A stretch of 64,000 bases of DNA from JBBSJZ01 sp041751935. Its GTDB lineage: Bacteria > Planctomycetota > Planctomycetia > Pirellulales > Pirellulaceae. Below the pieces are notes generated by a model. The model was not told the DNA's origin, did no database searches, and was given only the letters and a program-made list of their open reading frames with translations. Each line of letters begins with the position of its first letter. The first letter of the stretch is position 1. Position numbers and translations under genes: made by a program. This document shows positions 7,717 to 19,800 of this stretch, piece after piece. The DNA lies in the NCBI GenBank assembly GCA_041751935.1, contig JBGSIA010000225.1:1-64000 (forward strand), in the 5' to 3' direction.

Positions 7717-9144
7717 TTAACGCCATAGCGACTCGACTTGTTGGGCGTTCCATGCATTCCAATCAGTGGACAGTTGCTGAACACGGTCGTACTGTTCGTC
7801 CGCAAGATTGTTTGTCTCGCTGATGTCGTGGGCGAGATCATAAATTTGCCAATCCTTGCCATCGCGAATCAGCTTCCAGTCGCCCCTGCGCAGTGCGTTT
7901 TTCTTTCCCACTCGCCAAAACAAAGTCCGCTCAGGCATCGCGATTCTCTCGTCGGTCAGCAAAGGAATGAGATTCATTCCATCTAGACGCTTCGGTCCAG
8001 TCTCAGCCTGGGCCAGTGCCAACACAGTTGCTGTGGCGTCGATGGACACGACCGGTGTGTCCACTACCCGACCTGCGGAGATGCGATTCTTCCACGAGAC
8101 AATAAACGGCACGCGGATACCACCTTCCCTCAGTTCGCCTTTGCCTCCGCTCAGTGGCGCATTGCTAGACGTGAGTTCCTTGGTCGGACCACCGTTATCG
8201 CTGAGGAACACAACAAGTGTGTTTTCTTCAATGCCACTGGCGTGGATCTGTGCGAGAACCTTGCCGACGCTGTCATCCAAATGCGCGAGCATACCAGCGA
8301 AGATGCGGCGATGGATATCTTCGATGTCTGCAAACCTTCTCATGTACTCGTCCGTGGCCTGCATCGGACTGTGAACGGCGTTGTAGGCGAGACAAAGGAA
8401 AAATGGCTGCGTGCGGTGCCGTTCGATGAAATCACATGCTTCACGAGTGAACGCATCGGTGAGGTTCTCCCGTTCATCCACAGGTTGACTACTTCGCAGT
8501 AAGGGATTGTCTGTGTCGTACTCAGGTTCGTTGGAACCGAGATGCGTACTCCACACGATGCGACCATCGGGCGAGGTCCAGCGTCCCTGACCTCCATCAG
8601 GCAAAGTCTTTCGTCGCAACCAAGTGGTCGTACCGTGCCAAGGGGACGGCACAAAGTAGTGGCCTTCATGAAGAAAGCCAAAGAACTCGTCAAAGCCGCG
8701 CCGCTGGGGATGATAGACAGCTGTGCCACCGAGATGCCATTTGCCGACCAGCGCAGTCGCATAGCCTGCATCGCGCAGACGATCCGCCACGGACTTCTCC
8801 TCGCGAGGCAAGCCTATTTCGGGCGAGACATTCTTGGCGCCGATTGGGTTGAATTCGAAACCAAAACGAGTCTGGTAGCGTCCCGACATCAACGCTGCTC
8901 TCGATGCTGCACAAAATGGCGCAGTGACGTAGCCGTTCGTGAATCGCACGCCTCCAGCCGCAAGTGCGTCGATGTATGGCGTCGGAACATCCTTGCCACC
9001 GTAGCACCCCGCCTCACCGTAGCCGAGATCATCAGCGATGATAAAAACGACATTGGGACGCGACTCCGATGCACTAACTACCGACAGCGGCGCGATATGC
9101 AGGGCGGCGATCAGAATGAAAAAACTTTGCATCGATTTAGTCAT
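7717..9144 (-). CDS. Sulfatase with C-A-A-S-R active-site motif, exported
   Basis: 475-aa arylsulfatase. The start is placed at the ATG at 9144 because the next 25 residues (MTKSMQSFFILIAALHIAPL) form a signal peptide. The open frame extends upstream to 9270 but that part has no such character. FIIADDLGYGEAGCYG carries the metal aspartates. The active-site Cys is residue 78 in C-A-A-S-R, a variant of C-x-P-x-R with Ala in place of Pro, seen in some sulfatase groups and still compatible with formylglycine formation. VGKWHLGG, LSDNGGPT and KGELREGGIRVPFIVSW are all present, and length is normal. It starts 13 bp after the end of a sulfatase C-terminal remnant (9158-9385), so it belonged to a multi-sulfatase operon. 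Substrate unknown. Confidence 0.92.
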   Translation of the reverse strand: MTKSMQSFFILIAALHIAPLSVVSASESRPNVVFIIADDLGYGEAGCYGGKDVPTPYIDALAAGGVRFTNGYVTAPFCAASRAALMSGRYQTRFGFEFNPIGAKNVSPEIGLPREEKSVADRLRDAGYATALVGKWHLGGTAVYHPQRRGFDEFFGFLHEGHYFVPSPWHGTTTWLRRKTLPDGGQGRWTSPDGRIVWSTHLGSNEPEYDTDNPLLRSSQPVDERENLTDAFTREACDFIERHRTQPFFLCLAYNAVHSPMQATDEYMRRFADIEDIHRRIFAGMLAHLDDSVGKVLAQIHASGIEENTLVVFLSDNGGPTKELTSSNAPLSGGKGELREGGIRVPFIVSWKNRISAGRVVDTPVVSIDATATVLALAQAETGPKRLDGMNLIPLLTDERIAMPERTLFWRVGKKNALRRGDWKLIRDGKDWQIYDLAHDISETNNLADEQYDRVQQLSTDWNAWNAQQVESLWR

Positions 9145-9157
9145 TATTCCTACCGTT

Positions 9158-9385
9158 CTAAATGCGAATGGTGTTTGTAACCTTGCTGCGGCTAAATAAC
9201 TTGCGAACCGCCAACTGTTGTCTTTCTGAACTATACCCAAGGTTCGTCGGTGCGACAGCGGTGTTGACATAGTTTGCGTAGCGTGCCTTAAGTTCTCGCA
9301 GTGTGCTTCGATTCTGTTCAGCGAGACTGGTCTTCTCCGAGGGGTTCGTCCCGCATGAGTTGATTACACTGGATTAGAATTCTAG
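9158..9385 (-). pseudogene. Sulfatase C-terminal tail remnant
   Basis: The minus frame ending at the stop 9160-9158 encodes TNPSEKTSLAEQNRSTLREL followed by KARYANYVNTAVAP. This is the typical end of a sulfatase, where the 'DP-E--NLAE--P' turn leads into a final helix. The frame is closed upstream near 9385 and no further sulfatase sequence was found beyond it. It lies 13 bp upstream of the intact sulfatase at 9144, so two sulfatases once stood in tandem here. Confidence 0.65.
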
Positions 9386-9810
9386 CTTTAGCAACAGGCG
9401 AAGCGAAAGTGTGCATTGCAAGTAACGCTTTCACGGGTCGATTTGCCGCGAGAACGAATCAAGGTTGCTTGAAAGAATCACAACCCGAATTGTAAGCGAC
9501 GGATTCTCGGGCAATCCCGCGCATACGCGTCGGGCTACGATGCCGCATCAGTCGTTCTCCCAGTACAAGTTTCGCCAGCAAAACTCACGTCAACACGAAA
9601 ATTTATCTCTGTACGTTATCGGACGGACGAACGTTGTGGAGGAATCATGAATTCAAACTCCCAGCACGATCTCCAACGCTTTCCCGAGTCTGTGTGCCGG
9701 CATCGTTGACTTAGGAACCTTCGTAAAAACGCGACTTCGCACCAAACTCAAACCCTGGTTAAGTTTCCGCCGTTCACAACCATACCTGGGGTTTGTTAAT
9801 TAGCCGAATT
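9386..9810. other. Gap with no recognisable gene
   Basis: About 425 bp between the sulfatase remnant and the PEP-CTERM gene. Short open frames exist (for example 9465-9650 +), but none shows a signal peptide, a domain motif or an operon-like arrangement. Both flanking genes end or are truncated here, so it may hold terminators, but no convincing stem with a T-tract was found. Confidence 0.4.
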
Positions 9811-10530
9811 TTATGGAGATGGCGTCGATATGCGTCGGCGTCGATAGGTTTTCCCAGCTACCCCAAGGGCACCAGCAAGTAGTATCATTGACGAGGGTTC
9901 AGGAACAGCACTTGCACCGACTTGAATTGTTCCCGAACTCGATGTGAATGCGAGAAAGCCGAGCGAATCATCAAACACGTTCGCTTGATCAGCGTTCTGA
10001 AATTTTGCTTGAACAAGAGAGATTTGATACGTTCCACTTGCGGCAACGCCGAGCTGAAATTGTTCAATTTCTAGACGTGCCAAAAGTTTTAAATCTGAAC
10101 CAACGGTGATGTTGGAATATGAGAAAGTGTTCACGTCGAATGTAGAATCTCCACCGAACAGCTCAACAGTGTTTGGAAACTGGCGGATTGCAACGAAATT
10201 ATCCAAACTTGCTATAGGTGAAAACACATAATTCGCTGCAAGTTGCTCTGAGTTTGTTTGACGTACTGCCGAGTTCGCATCGTTGATATCAAGATCTGGA
10301 AGAAAGCGAACTACACCGGTGGGCAATCCGGAAGTCAAGGCGATATCAAATCGATATTCGGCGAAAGCGAAGTCGGCATCACCAGCATCGGAACTGATAA
10401 ATACATCCATCGACGCGCTGGAGTTTGGCGACAGGACAAGCGTTGGACCAAATTCAATTACCAGCGCAGCTAGCGCTGTGGGGCTACCAAGCGCAAGCTG
10501 CGCCAAGATGCCCAAGAACAGAAATCGCAT
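9811..10530 (-). CDS. PEP-CTERM sorting-domain protein
   Basis: 239-aa exported protein. Residues 1-21 are a signal peptide (FLFLGILAQLALGSPTALA). The middle is a beta-rich, Asp/Ser/Asn-rich domain with no Cys, resembling cohesin/CBM-like sandwich sequences of other PEP-CTERM proteins. The C-terminus starts at about 209 with VPEPSS, then a hydrophobic helix and an RRRR cluster: the tripartite PEP-CTERM signal recognised by exosortase and associated with exopolysaccharide-rich surfaces. The gene starts 31 bp after the stop of the giant gene on the same strand, so the two are probably cotranscribed and the products may meet at the cell surface. No exosortase gene is in the window. Specific function unknown. 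Confidence 0.88.
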   Translation of the reverse strand: MRFLFLGILAQLALGSPTALAALVIEFGPTLVLSPNSSASMDVFISSDAGDADFAFAEYRFDIALTSGLPTGVVRFLPDLDINDANSAVRQTNSEQLAANYVFSPIASLDNFVAIRQFPNTVELFGGDSTFDVNTFSYSNITVGSDLKLLARLEIEQFQLGVAASGTYQISLVQAKFQNADQANVFDDSLGFLAFTSSSGTIQVGASAVPEPSSMILLAGALGVAGKTYRRRRISTPSP

Positions 10531-10561
10531 GAAGGATCTTTCGAGTGGAAAGCAAGAGTGG

Positions 10562-10800
10562 TTAATCGTCTAGGTAAGCAAGCAGCCCAGCGGCCAAATG
10601 TTTGTTCGCGGTCTTTTGAGCATTGGTGATATTGCGATCGAGGGTATTCACGGTTCCACTACCATCAATGTCACCATTCAGGTTTGCGCCGGTTCGGCCA
10701 TTCTGCTGCGTCACCAAGGCAACATCGGCGGCATCGACTTTGGCGTCACCGTTGGCGTCGCCAAGAATTCGCGTGAACTCAAATGCGGCGTCAACTGCAT
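10562..10800 (-). other. Dockerin type I-like C-terminus of the giant protein
   Basis: The last 75 or so residues hold two EF-hand-like calcium loops, GDANGDAKVDAADVALV and GDIDGSGTVNTLDRNI, separated by about 20 residues, in a dockerin arrangement. In many planctomycete giant proteins the same C-terminal pattern occurs without any cellulosome, so its cohesin partner and role are unknown. Confidence 0.8.
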
Positions 10801-13800
10801 CCAGGTAGTCTCCATCGCCATTACCATCGACCCGAATTCGGTAGAATCCATCGCCCGCATTACTGACACGGCTACCGGTGATACCGTTGGACCCGAAATC
10901 CAATCGCAAACGGTCGCCAACTTTGGTCGCACCGAAACTGGTGCTAACGCTCGTTCCTGTTCCCGGAGTAACGTCTGTCGCGTCGAGGGCAAATTTCTCG
11001 ATCGCGAAGGGATTCAGCAACAGCAATTCATTCAGTCCGGCTTCGCTGTTGAACAGCACGTCGACGTATCGAATGAAGGAGCGTTGTTGAAGGCCTAGCT
11101 GAACGTCGATCCCAGTGGCCATCAGGCCGACAGTGGCGAACGTCTGAGTCACAATGACATCTTGCGAATGATCCGTCGGTGGCAACTCCACGTTGCCGGC
11201 GCTATCTCGTCCAAGACTGAAGAAGCGGTATTTGTGAGCGACTCCATCGGTGCGACCTTGATAGTTCGTTGAAGCCGCGTAAACCCCTTGTGGGTTCGCT
11301 GTTCCGGCAGATGCAGTACCGATAAACTCTGCCGTACCATCGTCAATGGAAACGTAGAAGTCGATATGCAATAGTTGTCCGCCGCCTGAATCAGTACCAG
11401 TCGCAGAGAGAGTAAACAGTCCTGCGGTCGTCGCCGAAGCAGTGCCTATCCGTGTCACGGGAGCCTCAAAGTCGCCGACCTGAATTAACGTGTCTGCCGT
11501 GATTGGCTCGCTCTCTTCGTTGCCTGCGGCATCGCGGGCAACGCTGCGGATAAAGTAGGTTTGGTTGCTCGCTGCGTGAAAGACAAACGAAGGTGCGGAT
11601 GCCGGAATTGTCGCCATTTTCAAAAACGCCCCGCCAGCGACTCCAACGTAGATGTCGTACTCGAGTGTCCCGGTAACATCACTCCCCACAGGACCACTGG
11701 GATCGATTCCGACGATTGAGATCGGAATGTCCAGCGATGAGGCATTTGTCGGGAGTGGCATCACACTACTAGTGGGCGCGGTTGTGTCGTGGGCTAGTAC
11801 CGTGATGTCGAACGATGTGTCGACAAAGGCTCCTCCAGCGTCCGTGGCTCGGATCGTGATTGTCGCGGCACCCGTCAGTGCGGGATCGATGGTTAGATAC
11901 AGTTTTCCGTCGCTAACAGATGTCGCGACTAGTGCCGAATGTGTATTACTCAAGACGCTGTACTGCAACTCGGAAGTCGGCCCATCAACATCATCGAACA
12001 CCTGCCTGAGGTCCGCATGGCTGGTTGCAAAGGTGAAGCCTTGGAGAACGGTTCGGCTATCGATCGGTTGAACGACTGTCGGTGTTTGATTCGGGAGCAC
12101 ATTGACAAGGAACATCGCCGACGACATGCCGGTACCATCGAGCACGTCGACTTTCACCTGATACACGCCGGGCGTCGCGTAAACATGATTCAGCGAAAGA
12201 CTCTTCGTTAGCGGATTGATCGTGATCGGCTCCGCGACGCCCAGTCCGCCCAGATCGTAGTTGGCGGTAGTTGTCCAATTGTCCTTACCAGAATCGGTGA
12301 AGAACAATGTGCGAGTGAAGATACGCCCCGCAGCGATAGTCGCATCGGCCTGTGTCAATAACGCCGGTGCGATATTGTTGATCGTGACATGCAGCGATTG
12401 TGAGGTCGTATCCGTACCATCGGAAACTCTTAATTCAACGTCATAACCTCCGGCATCATCGGTACTAAATGCGAGTTCAAAATGGAACGATCCATCGCTG
12501 GCGATCACAACCGGATATTGACTTCCGGGGTCATTGAAGACCGTCGACCGTCGAACGATCGCTACCGCCGTTAGATCATCCACACCAACGTCAGTGACAC
12601 TGCCGGTGAATGCGATTGCGGCACCTTCATTGCCGCTAGACGGGCCGGTAAAGCTGACAATCTGTGAGGCGAAGTTGCCGACGTTGACGACCAATGAATA
12701 CTCGCTGCTACCACCATCAACGTCGTGGATTCGACCACGTAGCGTGTACACTCCGTCCTGTGGGAAGCTGACCGGCAGGATGGCCTCTACGACATTCTCG
12801 ACTTCGAACACTCCATCGCCGTCCAGGTCGTAGCTGTAAGTGAATCCGGCTGCAGCATCGAGTGCCGAAGCATCAGCTGGCATGGTGAATTGGACCGATA
12901 AAACTGTGTCGCCCTCGGTCACCGCGGATGAAGTGGAAAGTCCAAAGACTGCCGATGGTGCAACGTTGCTCGCCGTTAGGGTGCGAACATAGTCTCGCGC
13001 TGCGCCGTCTTGGTCCTGGACGCGGAACCGCACGTCGTAGGTCCCTTGGCTGGGTAGATTGATATCGACATTGGTCTGCAACGCGTCCACGATTTCAAAC
13101 GAGCCATCGTCGTTCACGTCAACGCTGAATGATAGTCCGGCGGCGATGTCGGCAAGGCCGTCTATTAGCGATGTGAACGCTATCGGATTAAGACCTTCGC
13201 GAACGAATGTTGGTAAGGCAATTGATGCAGCCGGCGCGATGTTGATCGCTGTCACGTAGGTCGATTGCGAACTGAAACCACCGTCGCTGTCGGTAACGCT
13301 CAGTGTTGCGCGATACTCGCCTTGATCATCCGGCGTGAAGGTGATGCTCAAACCGTTACCGGAAGAGAATGGTTGGCCGTTCTTGGAAACTTCCCAAGCA
13401 AAAGTATGAGTGTCGTTGGGACCGGCGTCGGTGAAGCTGCCAGTCAACGTCACTGGAGTACCTTCGTCGACGGTGAAGTTCTGGCCGACCGACATGAACT
13501 GGGGATTGCGGTTAACAATGGTGAGCATGCCCGAATCGACTGTGATTCCGCCGTCATCATCGCTGACTCGAACGGAGACGTTCTGGGTAGTGTGACTGTT
13601 TGCAAAACCGAGTGAAACAAGTTGCGACCAGGTGACAGTTGGACTGCTTCCTACGGCGTCGTCAAATAGGCCGTCGGCGTCAAGATCCCAGGCATAGTTA
13701 AGTGGTTCACTTGGACCTGCCGGATCGGTGGCGATTGCTGACAATTGCAGGTCGTCGCCTTCGATGCTCGTATAAGGCCCACCGATGGAGACGAATGGTC

Positions 13801-16800
13801 CTTGATTGACGATGGTGAGAGTAAAAGGCGACAGGCTCACTACCTTGCCGTCTACATCAGCAAATTCTCGTACAGAGATGCGAGCCGACAATTCTCGCGG
13901 ACCATCGCTGATCCCAGCGTCAACTAAATAGTACCAAGGAATGTAAATTTCGTACGGAACGGCGAATTGCACATCGTCAGCACTGTCAAATCGACCGTCA
14001 CCGTCGATGTCAAAATCGAGAAAGAATACAAGCGGATCGACATCAAACGCATCGACGGGAATCTGTAGCAACTCGCCTTCGTTTAAGAAAATGGGGTTCA
14101 GATCGGCAGAAATGATCGGTGCCAAGTTGCGAGCGATGACGACTTGGGTTTGCGTAAATTCATAGTACGTAGCAGCTCCTGGGGCCGACGAAACGACGAG
14201 CGTAACCAGATAGTCGCCTTGATCCAGTGGTGTAAATTCCGCGGTGGGAACATTCCCTGGATCATCGAAATAGAGCGATTCACCGTTGGTGCTGTTGACC
14301 GACCATTGGTACTGCGGATCACTCAACGCTGGGCTAATTGCAGCCAACAATCGCACTAATTGTCCTTCATCGGCAGGTGGAATCAATGTCGTGGCGCCAT
14401 CAGTCGTCACACTGATTTGTACTTGCTTTTCGTCGCTGAAATTAAATCGCTGCAAATGAGTTTGACTATCGGCGATGATCCCACTGTATTGCGTGACATA
14501 CTGTGTCCACGCCGGGTCGGTGGCTTGCCTTACGGATATGGGAGTCGTCGACCAAGAAACATTAATGAAGGCAAAGTCACCATTTCGGTCGGTGAGTGTC
14601 GTTTGATCTGGAATATTATCGCCATTTGTATCGAGATAAATCTCCCAGCCCTCGGTTCCTTGTCCAGTCAACTGGTCGGTCCTGGTACCATAGATACCCG
14701 TTACCGGGCCAACATAGACGTCTTGAATGGCCGTAGTCAGGCGGCCACCGCCGCTGGTGAATTCGTTCGCTGACACGAGTACCTTTTTCAGCCCATCGGC
14801 GGCGCCACCAAGTGGGCGCAACGATCTGTTGCTGCCGCTACCGATCACTTGAACGCCATCACCCAAGATACTGGTGATACCGGCTCCTGCATCTGGTGAC
14901 GATGCGGTGTTGCCAGTGCCACCAATGGCATCGCCGAATTCGGCATGATGCGGTGCACCGTTGGCGTAGATGTCAGCAACTTGAGAACTGATCAACGCTT
15001 GACCATAGAGTCCAAGTTCGTCAATGCGTCCGGCGAAGAATAAACCGGTATAAATGGCCGGTACATTAAACCCGCCGATTTGCAGCGGATGGTTATATAC
15101 CGTAATTGGACCTGACGGCGCGGCTGTATTGTTCAGGACTCCATTGATGTAGATGCCATAGAAACCTCCAGCGAATGAATGGTAGACGACGGCAACGTGG
15201 GTCCATTGATTGAGCGGAATCGATGACAACGAAGTAACATAACCAACATTTGGCAAGAACATTCGCATGCGACGATCGTCCAGCATATAGAGTTGATATC
15301 CTTCGACTTTCCCAGCGATGAGGCCAATTTGGCTGGCTGTTGGATTCACCCAGGCCTCGATTGTGATCTGCGAGCTCGGGTTTTGTGTGGCATGATTAGG
15401 AATGCTGATATAGTCATTGACGCCGTCAAACGTGAAGGCTTGGCGGTCCGTGTTGACACCCGTGGTGTAGCTTGCGCCGCTTGTGGCGGTACCTATGACA
15501 CCTGTAACCACATCGCGAGCGTTTCCTTCACCACGCCACCAACCGATGATATTTGCCGGACGAGCGGAATCGCGAGCACTATCAACGGCAATGAAACTTT
15601 CCGCTTCATCGTCGAATGTATATTGGGCTCGCAAGAAAGGCTCATAGCTGGTCAGTCGCAGGCTGCGATCGACGCTGATTTGCGTACTTGTTCGTGCTTT
15701 GGACCAAATGCGAACTTCATCCATGGAACCTACAAAGCCGCCGGACGGGGCGTAGGCTCCTCTGACCGCACCCTGCGATTGCCCCAACACCACGCTGTCA
15801 AGTGATATGCTGCCGGATGTAATCGAAGGTGAGCCGACCGCTTGTCCGTCGACGTAGACCGTTGCTGTTGCGGATGCGTTTCCAAGGTTATTTAGCGCTA
15901 CATACAAATGATGCGGTTTGCCATCGGTCAATGTCGTTCCCGCATTGACAGCAGTACCTAACGATCCAATTGCCAGTGAGATCAATGTACCGGTGATCCC
16001 GTTGATACTTGTCGTACCAATGCGCAGTAGATTGGTCCCATTACTGGCCACTGCCGAAAGCAGCGTTTGCGCTGATGTTTTGGAGGTGGTAAACCAGAAC
16101 TCAAAGGCAACTTCGGGTGAGGCGTATTGCTGCAACGTCGACGGCAACACGACCGCATCATCTCCACTGAAGTAGCGGCTCCCGACATTGACATCCTTGA
16201 CCAGGGGTTGGTAACTAAATGAGACCGCACTGCCATCAGGGTCGGAGCCGATCGGTGCCACGTATCCTGGGACCGTGGACAAATCCGTTATTTCTCCGCT
16301 AACAATTTGAATCGGCGTCGTCCGATTGATGGTTGGAGCATTAGGATCGCTGGTGTATTGCAGCTCTCGCCACGGTGTAGCACCATTATGATCCTCAATC
16401 GCCGGTTCCAAAGCGTCTGCCACTAACGCCACGGCGTCGTTACCCAGCGGATTGTTGGTGAGATCCAAAAGCTCCAGTGGTTTTTTTGGATCGATTCTTA
16501 TCAATCGAACGCCGTCCGCAACGAGCAGTCCGTTGGCGGCGTCAATACCCGGTTCATGCACTAGGCTGACGGATGCGGAACCTGTATTGCTGGCCCCGGG
16601 CGCGCTGATGACCTGGATGGTTGCGATCGATTGCCAGATCTTATTGCCCAGATACTCTCCACGGGGAGCGAGCCGTTGGTCGACCTGGGCCGTGGTGACT
16701 GTATTAAAAGCATAGCCTTCTTCGTAGTGCTCTGCGTTACTGACCTCGAATCTCGCATTCGAAGCTCGATTGTCGAACTCCGGCCAAGTCACCACCACTT

Positions 16801-19800
16801 CATATTCGCCCGGTTCTAGGCCAGTGAATTGCCACGTGGCGGACGACGCTTCGTTAGGGTTCACGGCATGAAAAAGGTAGTCGCCGTTGACCACGCCAGT
16901 CGCGTGCTGGATGTTGCTCTGCCAGTTACCAATAGTAGTGAAGCTGGTCCCCGCGGAGACCTGGTTGAACGCCGGTGAGTTGTCCGCGAAGTATTGGTCG
17001 GCTAAAGCATCTATACGAGAGATTCCATTGTTGGCAAGATAGACCTGCTCAAGCGAATGGAGGCCGGATAAAGCAGTGATATCGGCTACGTTTGAATCGT
17101 TAAGACTTAACGTGCGCAATGCGGTCAACTGCGACAACGGATCAAGCGGCACGACGTAGGCAAGGCCATCGGCACTGAGAAAGTTCAGCTCTTTCAAATC
17201 GACCAAGGGTGCAAAGCTCGTGACCCCGATGCTGGTGTTGTAGCCATCGAGTGACAGGCCTTTCAATTCATGGAGCAGCGCCAACGGTTCTAGGAAATCG
17301 ATATACGCGAAATCGAACGAAAGGTATTCCAGCCGCGAAGGTCCCAGGGGAGCACCGGCATTGATCGCCGCAACACTTGTGGCGACCTGAAGAGCATAGA
17401 TATCTCCCGGGTCTGTTCCCGATAGATTGAGGGAACGCAAGTTGATCGCATGTTCGAGTCCGGTCAAATTACTGAATGTCGTATAACCCAAATCCAGTTC
17501 GACAAGACTGGCCAAATCGCTACTGTGAATAGGGCGGGCCAGCTTTGGATTGAGATTGGGATCGGAAGTCCAATGGGTGGTCGTCGCTATGTCAAGTATT
17601 TCGGCCAGCTTCCTTCGCAGCGCCGGGTCGTACAACTCAACTACAGGATCTAGTTGGGCCGTGAGAATATTGCCGAATGATTCCGCTGCGGAAACATTGA
17701 CCAACGCAAAGTCTTCAACCGCGTTCCAATCGCGAGGTTCAGGACCTGACAACACTTTCTGACGAATGGGAGCGGTTGATTCAAGAAACAACACGTCGGT
17801 CACGAACAAATCGCGTCCTGAGCCGCCGAAAAGTCGATCGAGATCACTGTTACCATTGAGCGTGTCATCGCCATCGTCGCCGCGCAAGACATCGCGATCG
17901 TTGAGCTCGTACTGAGGTCGAGTTTGACCTGCTGCCGGAGCGCCAATCTCAATCGTGAATGGCAAATCCTGTGACAGCGGCGTGGGTGAGTTAACGCGTA
18001 CGTAATAGGTACCGGCATCGTAACTGCGAGTATCGACGAGTGGCTTGGCGGATGCCAATTGGTCGCCAACATCGTTGTATACGTCGAACAGCACTCCTGG
18101 GCTTGGTGTCACGACCAAGCGAGTGTTCCCTGGGCCTCCGGGTAGCGCACCATAAACTTTTTCGGCCAATGACTGCTGAATGTAAAGTTGCACATTGGGC
18201 GTTACCGTGGATAGCCGCACGGTCAGTCTTGTTTTGCCAGTGCGCAAAGCTTCCCGCACGGCATCCTGAATTCCATCAAACAGTTCAAGGTGGTGAACAC
18301 CGCTGGAGGCCGAAATGGTTGATTGAAACTGGAATCGTGCTGTCGAACTTAGATCGATTACATCGAGGGCGCCATCTCCTTCGTCGAACAAAGTTTCGAC
18401 TGATAGAACCAGTCCTAAGTTCTGGTCAATCCGCAACACCGAATCGGAATTGGCGCTCCACAATTCTAAACCGTTCCCGTCATCCGCGTTAAACAACAAT
18501 CGATCTGTGCCGCCGACTAAGAAAGTTGAAACGTCGCTGAAGCCACCAGCGCTGCCCGGTTGAAACTCCTTGACTAATACCGTTCCATCGGTCGTTCCAT
18601 CGGTTTTCCAAAGTTCACGATTGGTGGAGGCCGCACCTTGGTAAGCCGTGAAATACAAGGTGTTACCAACCACGGCGAACTGGCCGGGGTCGCTGGACTC
18701 CGTGTCGCGTCCGAACGCTGGCTGCTTGTTGATGTCGCGCAACAAATGAGTGCCCTCGGGCGTGCCATCGGTGATCCAGACTTCGTTTCCATACGGACTA
18801 CTGGTGAACGTTGACGAGAAGTTTGCCGAAAACACCAATCGCGGGCCCTGTCCAAAATCGACTATGGTAAAGTTAGCGATGTTTACATCCAAAGCGTTAG
18901 GTCCGTCGAAACCTAAATCCGCTACCAAAACCGCCTGGGTACCTCCATTCGGGATGGCACAAATCATATTTCCCTGGGTAAATACCAGTGTTCCGCCAAG
19001 ATCATATAATTCACGCGGACTGCCTTGTTGCGAGGATTCGTTTGCGGTGACTGGGTCGACGATCGTATCACTACCATCGCGAGTCACACGCCAGAGGCTG
19101 CGAAATTCATCGGCAAGATTGTCTTGCGCCGTAATGTACAGCGCTGTACCAGCAACGCCGCCAATGGCAAGCAGCTCGCCTTCGGCATAGAGATCCGTAA
19201 GTTCTTCGATCGCCTGAGAGGTCTCGATGTCATAACGGTACAGCACGCGATCACCCGCAGATCCGTCAGCGACAAAAAACAGGTTCGCTTGATCGACTTC
19301 GGTGCCAAGGTCAAAGCGATTCAAATGGGAGACGTTATTGGCCGGTTGGCCGTTCGCCAAAACGAGAGTCGGCGTCTGGCCCATGAGCATCGAATACAAA
19401 TAGCCGTTCGATGTGAACCAAACCGTATTGCCGCTCTCGACGACTTCACCGAGGGAGTCGATGTCACTGGCGATAGTCCGTGGCTCAAGCCCCTCGCCGT
19501 CGACGGTCCAGAGGCTATCTCCAGAGATGAAATACAAATGGTTTCCGGCTAAACGGAAATCTTTTGAGCCGGTGATAAACCCGGAACTCACTCGGTGCGT
19601 CCCTGCGGCGGTGCCATCGGTTTGCCAGAGTACATTACCGAATCCAGCAAAGGGTGTTGCGAAGTACAGCGTATTACCTAAGACAGCTCTCAGATTGGGA
19701 TTGCTTGGATAAGATGTGGGCAACCCGAATGCCAGCGAAGAATAATCGAGATCAATGCCTGCCGTCGCCTGAGCATCCTCACGCAACCGTAGAACGCTCG

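Noticed and set aside
9145..9270. Longer N-terminus of the sulfatase at 7717-9144
   Set aside because: The extra 42 codons overlap a sulfatase C-terminal remnant in another frame, and the signal peptide begins at 9144.
9740..9800. Possible terminator stem after the PEP-CTERM gene (AAACCC...GGGTTT)
   Set aside because: The pairing is imperfect and lacks a T-tract in the right direction, so it was not called.
10598..11098. Plus-strand frame of 166 codons near the end of the giant gene
   Set aside because: Antisense to the dockerin and the adjoining C-terminal segment, with no independent support.
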